This document shows, piece by piece, positions 43,495 through 52,273 of a stretch of DNA of 64,000 nt (its first letter is position 1; each line of letters opens with the position of its first letter). The notes beneath the pieces were generated by a model, which saw only the letters and a list, made by a program, of their open reading frames with translations, did not search any database and was not told where the DNA came from. The position numbers were made by a program, and so were the translations under genes. The DNA is from Bacteroidota bacterium (lineage in GTDB: Bacteria; Bacteroidota; Bacteroidia; Bacteroidales; Prolixibacteraceae), in contig JAHEYT010000023.1 in NCBI GenBank assembly GCA_023251455.1, positions 124,001-188,000 of the forward strand, in the 5' to 3' direction.

Positions 43495-44967
43495 TTATCG
43501 TTTGATTAATCTTTGTATTTCTTTCTTCTCAGCAAAAAATACTACTGTTAAAAAAGCAGCAAATAAGCTGATATTTAGGCCATATCGTATTATCGAATCT
43601 GAAAAATGTATCGATCCTGAAATTGAATAAAAACCAATGGCAACCGCAAAATAAAGCAAGATACGCTTGAGATCGTAATCAACGCGGTAGTATTTCTGGC
43701 CAACTACGTACGAAATAACAGTCATCAGGACGAAACAAATCAGCACGGCATAAGCCGATCCCATATAACCCATGGTCGGAATCATCATAACATTGAACCC
43801 AATGGTTAAAACGGCGCCAATGCCACCAATGAGCGCACCCATCCAGGTTTTATCTGACAATTTATACCAAAGCGAGAGGTTAAAATAGATTCCCAGAAAC
43901 AGATTCGCCATTAAAACTGCCGGAACTACCTTTAATCCTGAATGATACTCGGCGCCAATCACAATTTTAAAGACATCGATAAACAGCGTGATTCCTAAAA
44001 ATATGAGTAAGCCGAAAATGATAAAATATTTCATTACCTGGGCATAAATGATGCGCGAATCGTTATTTTTTTGCTGACTGAAAAAGAAGGGTTCGAACGA
44101 ATAACGGAAGGCCTGAATAAACATGTTCATCAGTACAGCGAGCTTGTAGTTTGCACCGTATATACCGAGCTGTTCCATCGGTTTTTGGCTGGCAGGTACC
44201 AACTCCGGAATCAAAATTTTGTCGATATTCTGGTTGATCATACCCGTTATTCCAACCAGTAGGATAGGGAAGGAGTACCAGAACATTTCGCGGAAAAGTT
44301 TCCAGTCAAAAATCAGTTTTATCTTCCGTATTTCAGGAATAAGCATAATCAGTGTAATCACAGAAGCCAGCAAGTTGGCAACAAATACGTATCCTACACC
44401 AAACTCCGGATGATAAATCAGGCTGATGAAACTTTCAGGATTTGACCTTAAAATATATGGGCAAACAGTAAGGAAAAAGATATTGAAGAAGATGTTGAAA
44501 AAGATATTGACCATTTTCAACGTGGCAAACCGCACTGCTTTTCCTTCGAGCCGCAAATTGGCAAACGGAATGGCTGTTCCGGCATCGAGAGCAACAATAA
44601 TGGCAAGCCATTGAATATATTTTTCGCTGTTGGGATAATCCAGAAAACCAGCCAGATTTCCGGAGAAAATGAAAGCGATGAGAACGAAAAGAATTGAACT
44701 TCCGAAGAGCGAAAATGCACTTGTTGAATATATTTTATCGTTTTGTTGCGACTTATTGGCAAATCGGAAAAATCCTGTTTCCATGCCAAAGGTGAGTATT
44801 ACCAATAAAAATGCGATGTACGAATACAGATTGGTTACCACACCATATTCTTCAGGAAGAAAAATACGCGAATAATAGGGTACCAACCACCAATTCAGGA
44901 ATCGACCGATAATACTGCTCATGCCATAAATGGCCGTTTCGCCTGCAAGTTTTTTTAATGCGCCCAC
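43495..44967 (-). CDS. polysaccharide flippase of the MOP superfamily (Wzx-like)
   Basis: The 490-residue protein has about 14 membrane spans, opening with GALKKLAGETAIYGMSSIIG and FLNWWLVPYYSRIFLPEEYG, a typical start of Wzx-type flippases that move lipid-linked glycans across the inner membrane. The spans ILLVGITGMINQNIDKILIP and FIIFGLLIFLGITLFIDVFK support the fold. No glycosyltransferase genes are next to it, so the substrate is unknown. An exact -7 box lies just upstream. Confidence 0.9.
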   Translation of the reverse strand: MGALKKLAGETAIYGMSSIIGRFLNWWLVPYYSRIFLPEEYGVVTNLYSYIAFLLVILTFGMETGFFRFANKSQQNDKIYSTSAFSLFGSSILFVLIAFIFSGNLAGFLDYPNSEKYIQWLAIIVALDAGTAIPFANLRLEGKAVRFATLKMVNIFFNIFFNIFFLTVCPYILRSNPESFISLIYHPEFGVGYVFVANLLASVITLIMLIPEIRKIKLIFDWKLFREMFWYSFPILLVGITGMINQNIDKILIPELVPASQKPMEQLGIYGANYKLAVLMNMFIQAFRYSFEPFFFSQQKNNDSRIIYAQVMKYFIIFGLLIFLGITLFIDVFKIVIGAEYHSGLKVVPAVLMANLFLGIYFNLSLWYKLSDKTWMGALIGGIGAVLTIGFNVMMIPTMGYMGSAYAVLICFVLMTVISYVVGQKYYRVDYDLKRILLYFAVAIGFYSISGSIHFSDSIIRYGLNISLFAAFLTVVFFAEKKEIQRLIKR

Positions 44968-44984
44968 AATTGTAAAATTTTGGC

Positions 44985-44992
44985 CAAAGATA
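44985..44992 (-). promoter_or_regulatory. -7 promoter box of the flippase gene
   Basis: TATCTTTG on the minus strand (CAAAGATA on the plus strand) is an exact match and lies 17 bp before the start codon. Confidence 0.5.
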
Positions 44993-45056
44993 CAAACCTA
45001 ATTCTTTCAGAATTGCTAAAACTAACACTGAAAGTCAATTGATTTTTATTTTGTTT

Positions 45057-45064
45057 TATCTTTG
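45057..45064 (+). promoter_or_regulatory. -7 promoter box of the glutaminyl cyclase gene
   Basis: TATCTTTG matches TAnnTTTG exactly, 29 bp before the ATG at 45094, and is divergent from the flippase promoter. Confidence 0.5.
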
Positions 45065-45093
45065 AAGCCAGTTTTTTGATTAAAATAATTAGA

Positions 45094-46164
45094 ATGAACA
45101 TCAGACTATTCTCCACTTTCATTGTACTATCTGTTTTTATCAGCTCTTTTTCATGCTCAAACAAAGCAAATCGTTCGCGAAAACCAGCTGTTCGAATTAC
45201 CGCTGAATCTGTTCATAAAAAAATTGTTTATGGCGACGATATTAACATTGGTATTTCAGTAAAAGTGAAAGATGGCGAACTAAAAGAAACAAACATTTAT
45301 GTTGATTCGGTACTGATAACTTCAAATAAAAATGCCGAATTTACATATACTTTGAAGGGATTTAAAAGTATTGGAAAACACACCATAAAAGCACAAGCTG
45401 TTAAATCTGATGGGGTAGAGGGTGTTTACTTCAAAACTTTCGAGGTTTTATCTGATGTAGTTCCTGAAAAGTATGGTTACGAGCTGGTTCAATCATATCC
45501 TCATAACGAAACTTCATTTACTGAAGGTCTTGAAATTCATAACGGATTTCTATATGAAAGTACAGGCGAAAACGGCAAATCTTTTCTTTTAAAAAACAAT
45601 CTGAAAACCGGTCAAACTGTAAAATCGGTGAAACTTGCTGATAAATATTTTGGCGAAGGAATTACTATTTTCAACAATCGCATTTTTCAGCTTACCTATA
45701 AAACAAAGATTGGTTTCATTTATGATCTTGAAAGCTTGGCATTGGTTGACAGTTTTAGCTTTGAATCGTCTGAAGGTTGGGGAATGACCCATGATGAAAA
45801 ATACCTGATTATGGACGATGGTGCAAATGTTCTGACTTACCTTGATCCAATAACATTAAAAACGGTAAAAAAACTTCAGGTTTATGACGATAAAGACGCT
45901 GTTGTATATCTTAATGAATTGGAATATTCTGATGGATATATTTATGCTAATATTTGGACGACAAATCTAATTGCAAAAATTGACCCTCAAACCGGCAAAG
46001 TCGTTGCAAAAATTGATCTTGATGGAATTCTTAGTATGCCTAATCCAAACAAACAGGTCGGTGAACTTAATGGTATTGCCATTGATCCTGTCACAAAAAA
46101 GATGTATGTCACAGGGAAATTCTATCCAAAATTATTTGAAATTAAACTGGTTAAAAAAGGGTAG
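45094..46164 (+). CDS. glutaminyl-peptide cyclotransferase (plant/papaya-type), lipoprotein
   Basis: The protein of 356 residues from the ATG at 45094 (the frame extends to a TTG at 45076) has a lipobox ([12 protein letters not shown]). A small Ig-like part of about residues 30-130 follows, then a five-bladed propeller of the papaya-type glutamine cyclotransferase family: [57 protein letters not shown] and [18 protein letters not shown]. These enzymes form N-terminal pyroglutamate, which in Bacteroidota protects exported proteins. The gene overlaps convergent ruvB by 14 bp. Confidence 0.9.
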   Translation: MNIRLFSTFIVLSVFISSFSCSNKANRSRKPAVRITAESVHKKIVYGDDINIGISVKVKDGELKETNIYVDSVLITSNKNAEFTYTLKGFKSIGKHTIKAQAVKSDGVEGVYFKTFEVLSDVVPEKYGYELVQSYPHNETSFTEGLEIHNGFLYESTGENGKSFLLKNNLKTGQTVKSVKLADKYFGEGITIFNNRIFQLTYKTKIGFIYDLESLALVDSFSFESSEGWGMTHDEKYLIMDDGANVLTYLDPITLKTVKKLQVYDDKDAVVYLNELEYSDGYIYANIWTTNLIAKIDPQTGKVVAKIDLDGILSMPNPNKQVGELNGIAIDPVTKKMYVTGKFYPKLFEIKLVKKG

Positions 46165-47173
46165 GGGAGTCGCCGTAATGAATTTTGCCTAAATGTTTGT
46201 AGGCCAATTCGGTCACTTCACGCCCCCGTGGTGTACGTTTCAAAAAACCTTCCATGATCAGGAATGGTTCATAAACTTCCTCGATAGTTCCGGTATCCTC
46301 GCCGACCGCTGTAGCAATTGTTGATAATCCAACAGGTCCACCTTTAAATTTGTCGATAATGGTCAGCAGAATCTTATTGTCCATTTCATCCAAACCAAAT
46401 TTATCGATATTCAACGCATCGAGTGCATACAAAGTAATCTCAATATCGATACTTCCGTTTCCCTTTACCTGGGCAAAATCACGTACGCGACGCAACAGCG
46501 CATTCACAATTCGGGGAGTTCCCCGACTTCTGGTGGCAATTTCAACAGCTGCCTGATCGTCAATTTTTACATTCAAAATAAAAGCCGAACGTTTCACAAT
46601 TTTGGTAAGGATGTCAACATCGTAGTATTCCAAATGCGATTTAATACCAAAACGAGCCCGCAGAGGACTTGTTAATAAACCAGAGCGTGTGGTTGCACCA
46701 ATTAATGTAAAAGGGTTTAATTCGAGCTGTATGGACCGTGCACTGGGTCCCTTGTCAATCATGATATCGATCTTATAGTCCTCCATCGCCGAATACAGGT
46801 ATTCTTCAACTATCGGGCTTAATCGGTGGATCTCATCGATGAACAAAACGGCATTTGGTTCCAGATTGGTTAACAATCCGGCTAAATCGCCAGGTTTATC
46901 CAAAACTGGTCCTGAAGTTAGTTTCAAAGTAACTCCAAGTTCGTTTGCAATAATGTTTGAAAGAGTAGTTTTTCCCAATCCTGGCGGGCCATGAAGCAGA
47001 ACATGGTCTAAAGCTTCGCCTCTCATTTTGGCGGCTTTTACAAATATTTTCAGATTTTCAACAATTTTATTTTGGCCACTAAAATCGTCAAATTCTAGTG
47101 GTCTTAATTGTTTATCAATATCTCTTTCATTATCCGAAAAAGATTCTTCTCTGAAATCAAAATGTTCGCTCAT
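46151..47173 (-). CDS. ruvB: Holliday junction branch migration helicase RuvB
   Basis: The 340-residue AAA+ motor works with RuvA and RuvC on recombination intermediates. Walker A ([12 protein letters not shown]), Walker B ([10 protein letters not shown]), sensor 1 ([18 protein letters not shown]) and the C-terminal winged helix ([20 protein letters not shown]) are intact. Length is standard. An exact -7 box is 21 bp upstream. Its 3' end overlaps the 3' end of the glutaminyl cyclase gene by 14 bp. Confidence 0.98.
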   Translation of the reverse strand: MSEHFDFREESFSDNERDIDKQLRPLEFDDFSGQNKIVENLKIFVKAAKMRGEALDHVLLHGPPGLGKTTLSNIIANELGVTLKLTSGPVLDKPGDLAGLLTNLEPNAVLFIDEIHRLSPIVEEYLYSAMEDYKIDIMIDKGPSARSIQLELNPFTLIGATTRSGLLTSPLRARFGIKSHLEYYDVDILTKIVKRSAFILNVKIDDQAAVEIATRSRGTPRIVNALLRRVRDFAQVKGNGSIDIEITLYALDALNIDKFGLDEMDNKILLTIIDKFKGGPVGLSTIATAVGEDTGTIEEVYEPFLIMEGFLKRTPRGREVTELAYKHLGKIHYGDSPTLF

Positions 47174-47193
47174 TTTTAGCTTTTAAACCTAGC

Positions 47194-47201
47194 CAAAAGT
47201 A
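47194..47201 (-). promoter_or_regulatory. -7 promoter box of ruvB
   Basis: TACTTTTG on the minus strand matches TAnnTTTG exactly, 21 bp before the start codon. Confidence 0.5.
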
Positions 47202-47243
47202 AAAAAATTAAGATGGAAGTTTTAAAATAAAACAGTGATAAAT

Positions 47244-47618
47244 TCAGGAAGGAATTTTAAGCTCATTGAAAATTAAATTAAGCTTTTCTATATCAAATGG
47301 TTTAGCCATAAACTCATCCATTCCGTATGAAATACATTTATCGCGGTCGTTATCCATAGTATTTGCAGTAAGGGCAATGATGGGAGTTCTTTTTTCTATA
47401 CTATTCTTGACTTCAAACTCTCTTATTTTGACTGTAGCTTCAAGTCCATCCATGACTGGCATCATAATATCCATCAAAATTACATCAAACTTACGAACAC
47501 TAAAATGCTCTATTGCCTCAACACCGTTATTGGCTATAACCACTTCGTGATTAAACTTCTTTAAACTAAACGTAACTATACGTTGGTTTAACAGATTATC
47601 CTCAACTAGTAATATCAT
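47244..47618 (-). CDS. stand-alone response regulator receiver protein
   Basis: The single receiver domain is of 124 residues when started at the ATG at 47618. I choose this over a TTG at 47642 because gggagag lies 7 bp before it and the domain begins at once (MILLVEDNLLNQRI). The phospho-acceptor Asp is in DVILMDIMMPVMDG, the switch Thr in IIALTAN, and the Lys in MAKPFD. No output domain or neighbouring histidine kinase is present. The sequence resembles receivers cut from hybrid kinases, so it may be a phosphorelay component. Confidence 0.92.
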   Translation of the reverse strand: MILLVEDNLLNQRIVTFSLKKFNHEVVIANNGVEAIEHFSVRKFDVILMDIMMPVMDGLEATVKIREFEVKNSIEKRTPIIALTANTMDNDRDKCISYGMDEFMAKPFDIEKLNLIFNELKIPS

Positions 47619-47651
47619 TAAACTCTCTCCCATACCTTTCAATCATTTCAC

Positions 47652-47666
47652 GAATATAATATATTC
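47652..47666. promoter_or_regulatory. palindrome upstream of the response regulator gene
   Basis: gaatataatatattc is a perfect odd palindrome (7-bp arms, 1-nt centre) 34 bp before the response regulator start. It could be an operator, but chance is likely in such AT-rich DNA. Confidence 0.25.
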
Positions 47667-48034
47667 CTTCAAACCAGAAAAGGATACCCCTTTCTCCGGT
47701 TTATTTTCAATCTGTATTAGTATTAATATATTTTCTAAATTCAATTAAAAAGAATGAATATGAATATATCCTGTTAATAGACTTGATATCTTTTTAAAGT
47801 AATTCTTGCTTATATGAAAAGTGATTTTTTCTTCTGTGTTTTCAACTACTTGCTAACATGTTAATTATTTGATATTAAAGTTAGTAAACTTTAGATTAAC
47901 AATTGTTAGTTTTATCTATTTCTAATAAAAAAACAATGAAAATCGATTGGTTTTCTGTTCAAATATTGGGTGAATAGATTTAATTAATTTGTCTTGTATC
48001 TCCCGAAAAAATATCTAATGCAATTTTCAAACTA

Positions 48035-48042
48035 TATCTTTG
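48035..48042 (+). promoter_or_regulatory. -7 promoter box of the DUF4175-like operon
   Basis: TATCTTTG matches TAnnTTTG exactly, about 100 bp before the start codon at 48145. Confidence 0.5.
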
Positions 48043-48144
48043 TATGATTTTATAAATTATTTAGGGCGACTTATAAACAAGAAAATTTTTAGAATGTTTA
48101 AAAGGTATATAATTTAATTATCTAAAAATGAATTTATTATAAAG

Positions 48145-51100
48145 ATGGATAAAAACTATAAACAGTTTGTTGATAAGCTGAATTCATACATCAGTAAATT
48201 CTATCTCTATCAGTTGATAAGAGGATTATTGCTGTTTATACTCTTATTTGTAGTGTATTATAGTTTTGTATCTGCACTTGAATATTTTAATTACTTCAAT
48301 CCAACTGTTAAGCTATCTATAGTTGTTGTTACACTGTTTTTTACTGCTTTTATATTTATTTTCTTTCTTTTAATACCTGTTATTAAGTTATTGGGTGTTG
48401 GTAAGCGTTTAACTTATTATGATGTTTCTACACAGCTAAGCAAAACCTATCCTGAAATTAAAGATAAGTTGATCAATATTGTTGAATTAGAGAATGAATC
48501 GACTTCTGTTTATTCAAGTGAACTAAAGAAAGCCAGTATTGATCAGAAAATTAATGAACTAAGCATATTTCAATTTTCTGAATCTATAAAATTTAAGGAT
48601 TTAAAGGTTCTGTTTACTGTTTTCTTAAGCGTGCTTTTTTTGTTTATTGTGGCTTTTTCATTTTCGCCTGATTTTTTCAAAGAAAGTTCAGTACGACTGA
48701 TCCATTTTCAACAGAAATTTGAAAAACCGGCACCATTCTCCTTTAAACTAGAAAATACGAACCTGGAAATTGTCATCGGTGAATCCATTGAATTAAAGTT
48801 GAGTTGTTCAGGAAAAGAGATACCGGAAATGATTTACATCAATTTCAGCGGAAATAATTATTTGATGACTAAAGTAGATGGATTTTATAAATATACCATT
48901 GAAAACATAAACAGTTCCCTTTCTTTTTATTTTACTGATAAAAAATATGTATCTGATATTTATAGAGTTACTGTGCTTAATAAACCTTTCATTTCTGCTT
49001 TTAGTGTTGATATACAGCCGCCTTCATATACAAATTTAAGTTCAGAACATCTTCAAAATGTTGGTGATTTAAAAATAGCTTCAGGAACAAGCGTTAAGTG
49101 GAGTTTTACCGCTGTTGATACAGATAGTTTGACGATGTTTTTTAGTGATAGCACTAAATTTATAGGAGTTAAGGATGGAAATACCTTTGAGGTGGCCAAA
49201 ACTTTTCATAGCGATGTGGAATATCGTATATCGGTTAAAAATTCGAAACTGAAGGATGAAAACAACCTGGTTTATAAAATTCAAACGATTTCCGATTTGT
49301 TTCCCGAGATTAAAGTGGTTCAAGTTAATGATTCACTTAATTTTAATATATTTCATTTCAAAGGCAATATTGTTGATGATTACGGATTTAATAAACTTGA
49401 TTTTACCATTAGCGCTGAAGGGAAAGATAGTTCTATCAGTGTACCGTTTATTCCTTTTATGCTGAATCAGGATTTTTATTATACGTTTGATTTTGAATTG
49501 GTTAAAAACTTTGGAAAGTCGTTTAAATATTACTTTTCGGTGTACGATAATGATTTTGTTAATCATTTTAAGAAATCGGTAAGCGAAACGTTTACGTTTA
49601 CTTTTCCCGATTATCAGGATATTTTGGCGAAAGAAAATTCTGATCAAAATACAATAGATCAATTATTTAAGAAAAGTGCGAAACTTACAGAAGAAATTCA
49701 GCAGGAGTTTAAAGATTTCAAATTAAAACAGATTAACACCGAGGTTTCTGAATGGGAAAAATTTCAGATGGTTAAGGATATAATAAATAAGAAAACTGAC
49801 CTTGAAAAGGTATTGGATCAAATTAAACAACAGAATAAAGACGCGAATAATTTTTTGAATTCTTTTACAGAAGAAAAGAGTGAAATTTTGAAAAAACAAC
49901 AGCAAATAGACGAGCTTTTGAAAGATGTGTTAAGCGATGAGCTAAAAAAACTATTTGAAGAGTTTAATGAATTGGCCAAACAATTTGATTCGAAAAAGTT
50001 TGATCAATTATCGAAGCAAATGGACACAGGACTAGATGATTTAGCTAAGCAACTTGATAAAAATGTTCAACTGTTGAAAAAGATGAAGGTTGAACAAAAG
50101 GTGGAACGGGTTATTGAGGAATTGAAGAAATTGGCCATATCGGAGAAAACGAATTTGGAAAAATTGGATAAACGTTCCGATTTGATTCCGATTAATGAAG
50201 ATGAAAAGCAAAATGAATCTCGGTTACGAGACCTTGAAAAAGATTATAACGGAGCTCTTGAAATTAATAAGGACCTTGAGAAGCCCATGAATTTATTCAA
50301 TTTCGATAATGAGTTTTCAACTATTAAACAGAACTACTCAAAGGTTTTGAATGAATCAGAGAAAGGCAACAAGCGCAAAACTTCAGAAGGAATAGAAAAT
50401 AACAGTAAAAGCCTCGATCAGTTGGTGTTTGCGATGGATCAGATGCTCAAAAACAATAAGAGCAAGCAAAACAAGACTAATATTGAAGATATTAAACAGA
50501 TTTTGGAGAATCTTATTATCGTTTCGTTTGATCAGGAGAAGGTTTTGAACAAATTTAATTCAATTGATTTCAATAATCCTTTGATTAATGAATTGAAAAT
50601 CAAGCAGAGAAATCTTCAGGGTCAGGTTGTCTTTATTAAGGATTCGTTGTATGCTTTGGCAAAACGAACACCTGAGATAAGTTCAGTAATAAATAAAGAG
50701 ATGCTTGGCCTTGAAAGTAGTGTTGGTTCTGCTTTCGAAAACCTCGAATCGGGTAATATTGGTGGTTCGCGCATGTATCAGCAATATGGAATTACCGCGG
50801 CCAACAATTTGGCCCTCTTCTTAAGCGAAGCTCTGGAAAACATTAAGGAGCAGGAAAAAAATTCAATGTCAGGCGATGGAGATGATGAGAAGCCCGGAAG
50901 TAAAGGTTCAAAACCTAGTATGAAAAGTTTAAAGGATAGCCAAAGTTCGATTAAAGAGCAGTTGCAGCAAATGATTGACCAGATGAAGAAGGGCGATACG
51001 GGAAAGATGAGCAAAAGTATAGGTCAAACGCTTGCTCAGCAGGAAATTATGCAGCAATTGATACGCGATATGGTTAATAGTGGATCGGTCGGATCGAAAG

Positions 51101-51429
51101 CTTCTGACCAGCTTAAAGCTATTGACCAGTTATTGGAACAATCGCGAAGAGATTTGATTAATAAGAATGTTACCAACGAATTGATTAATCGCCAGAATTT
51201 GATTTTATCGAAATTATTGGATGCTGAAAAGTCAGAGATAGAAAGGGATTTCGAAGATAAACGGGAATCAAAGACTGCAACAGATGTCAAGAAGAGTAAC
51301 CCCGAAGGTTACTTCGAGTATAATAATCGGATTAAGAACGAAAATGAGTTAATTAAGAAAGGTAGTTTTAAATTGCGCAGTTTTTACGATCAGAAATACA
51401 ATAGCTTTTTAAATCAGATAAAGAACTAA
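48145..51429 (+). CDS. large coiled-coil membrane protein, DUF4175-like
   Basis: The 1094-residue protein has three membrane spans near the N-terminus (about residues 20-42, 55-82 and 152-175). A beta-rich region follows to about residue 490 (FKGNIVDDYGFNKLDFTISA), then a long charged coiled coil (QINTEVSEWEKFQMVKDIIN, KSLKDSQSSIKEQLQQMIDQ) to the end. This layout matches DUF4175-type proteins of Bacteroidota. It is first in a run with an RsbW-like ATPase (2 bp gap), ybeY and mnmG. Function is unknown; an envelope-anchored scaffold is the inference. Base composition is more AT-rich than most of the window. Confidence 0.75.
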   Translation: MDKNYKQFVDKLNSYISKFYLYQLIRGLLLFILLFVVYYSFVSALEYFNYFNPTVKLSIVVVTLFFTAFIFIFFLLIPVIKLLGVGKRLTYYDVSTQLSKTYPEIKDKLINIVELENESTSVYSSELKKASIDQKINELSIFQFSESIKFKDLKVLFTVFLSVLFLFIVAFSFSPDFFKESSVRLIHFQQKFEKPAPFSFKLENTNLEIVIGESIELKLSCSGKEIPEMIYINFSGNNYLMTKVDGFYKYTIENINSSLSFYFTDKKYVSDIYRVTVLNKPFISAFSVDIQPPSYTNLSSEHLQNVGDLKIASGTSVKWSFTAVDTDSLTMFFSDSTKFIGVKDGNTFEVAKTFHSDVEYRISVKNSKLKDENNLVYKIQTISDLFPEIKVVQVNDSLNFNIFHFKGNIVDDYGFNKLDFTISAEGKDSSISVPFIPFMLNQDFYYTFDFELVKNFGKSFKYYFSVYDNDFVNHFKKSVSETFTFTFPDYQDILAKENSDQNTIDQLFKKSAKLTEEIQQEFKDFKLKQINTEVSEWEKFQMVKDIINKKTDLEKVLDQIKQQNKDANNFLNSFTEEKSEILKKQQQIDELLKDVLSDELKKLFEEFNELAKQFDSKKFDQLSKQMDTGLDDLAKQLDKNVQLLKKMKVEQKVERVIEELKKLAISEKTNLEKLDKRSDLIPINEDEKQNESRLRDLEKDYNGALEINKDLEKPMNLFNFDNEFSTIKQNYSKVLNESEKGNKRKTSEGIENNSKSLDQLVFAMDQMLKNNKSKQNKTNIEDIKQILENLIIVSFDQEKVLNKFNSIDFNNPLINELKIKQRNLQGQVVFIKDSLYALAKRTPEISSVINKEMLGLESSVGSAFENLESGNIGGSRMYQQYGITAANNLALFLSEALENIKEQEKNSMSGDGDDEKPGSKGSKPSMKSLKDSQSSIKEQLQQMIDQMKKGDTGKMSKSIGQTLAQQEIMQQLIRDMVNSGSVGSKASDQLKAIDQLLEQSRRDLINKNVTNELINRQNLILSKLLDAEKSEIERDFEDKRESKTATDVKKSNPEGYFEYNNRIKNENELIKKGSFKLRSFYDQKYNSFLNQIKN

Positions 51430-51431
51430 TT

Positions 51432-51830
51432 TTGGAACGCGACTTAGTCATATCTTCACAACTCATAAACATTGATAAGGTGAGACGTTTTTTAGATGAG
51501 ATTTTTAGTGAATCTTGTTTAAACCGGACTTACTTTAATCGTGTATTTCTGGGGATTAGTGAGGCTGTAAATAATTCAATCGTTCACGGAAATTGTTTGG
51601 ATAAGGATAAACTGGTATTTATTCGGGTGGTTTTTAAGGATGATCAGCTTCAGGTTGAAGTTAAGGATGAAGGAGATGGTTTTACTGTTGATGGTATAGC
51701 TAATCCTACTGCTGCTGCAAATTTGAAGAAGGAGAATGGTCGTGGCATTTTTATCATGCAAAATATCGCAGATGAAGTAGAATATTGCGATGGAGGGAGT
51801 AAGGTTTTGATTAAATATACTTTTGATTAA
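51432..51830 (+). CDS. RsbW/SpoIIAB-like ATP-binding (HATPase) protein
   Basis: The 132-residue GHKL ATPase has N-box GISEAVNNSIVHGN, G1 box VKDEGDGFTVDGI and G2 box NGRGIFIMQNIADEVE. This is the serine-kinase/anti-sigma type found in partner-switching systems. It starts with TTG at 51432, 2 bp after the DUF4175-like gene, with no better ATG near. No anti-sigma antagonist (STAS) or PP2C gene is adjacent, so its partner is unknown. Its stop overlaps the ybeY start by one base. Confidence 0.9.
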   Translation: MERDLVISSQLINIDKVRRFLDEIFSESCLNRTYFNRVFLGISEAVNNSIVHGNCLDKDKLVFIRVVFKDDQLQVEVKDEGDGFTVDGIANPTAAANLKKENGRGIFIMQNIADEVEYCDGGSKVLIKYTFD

Positions 51831-52252
51831 TGGGTATTCAATATTTTAATGAAGATGTTCCTTTACCAAAAATTAAGAAAAGGAATTCAACAAAATGGAT
51901 TAGAGAAACAATTCTTTCTGAGGGAAAAAGGGTAGGGGATATTTCCTTTATTTTCTGTTCTGATAACTACCTGTTGGAAGTAAACAAGACTTACTTAGAC
52001 CACGATTATTTTACTGATATTATCACCTTCGATTATGTGGAAGGTACTCTGATTAATGGCGATATTTTTATCAGTGTTGATCGTGTGCTTGATAATTCAG
52101 TTGAGTTCAAAACGACATTTGAAGATGAATTGAATCGGATTTTGATTCATGGAATTTTGCATTTGTTGGGATATAAGGATAAAAATAAAAAAGATAAACT
52201 TTTGATGACGGAAAAGGAAGATTTTTACCTTAAGTTATTAAAAGATAATTGA
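51830..52252 (+). CDS. ybeY: endoribonuclease YbeY (rRNA maturation factor)
   Basis: The 140-residue protein takes part in 16S rRNA 3' maturation and ribosome quality control. The motif region reads LIHGILHLLGYKDKNKKD. The first two zinc-ligand histidines (HGILH) are present, but the usual third one (GYDH) is replaced by K-D-K, a form I recall in other Bacteroidota YbeY proteins. The start codon overlaps the preceding stop (TAATG). Confidence 0.94.
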   Translation: MGIQYFNEDVPLPKIKKRNSTKWIRETILSEGKRVGDISFIFCSDNYLLEVNKTYLDHDYFTDIITFDYVEGTLINGDIFISVDRVLDNSVEFKTTFEDELNRILIHGILHLLGYKDKNKKDKLLMTEKEDFYLKLLKDN

Positions 52253-52273
52253 TTAAGTACTAAATTTATATAC

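Larger units (their letters stand above)
47643..48144. other. 502-bp AT-rich divergent intergenic region
   Basis: It holds no gene I can support. Visible items are a 15-bp perfect palindrome (47652-47666), an imperfect hairpin near 47675-47705, and an exact -7 box for the rightward operon (48035-48042). Confidence 0.6.
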
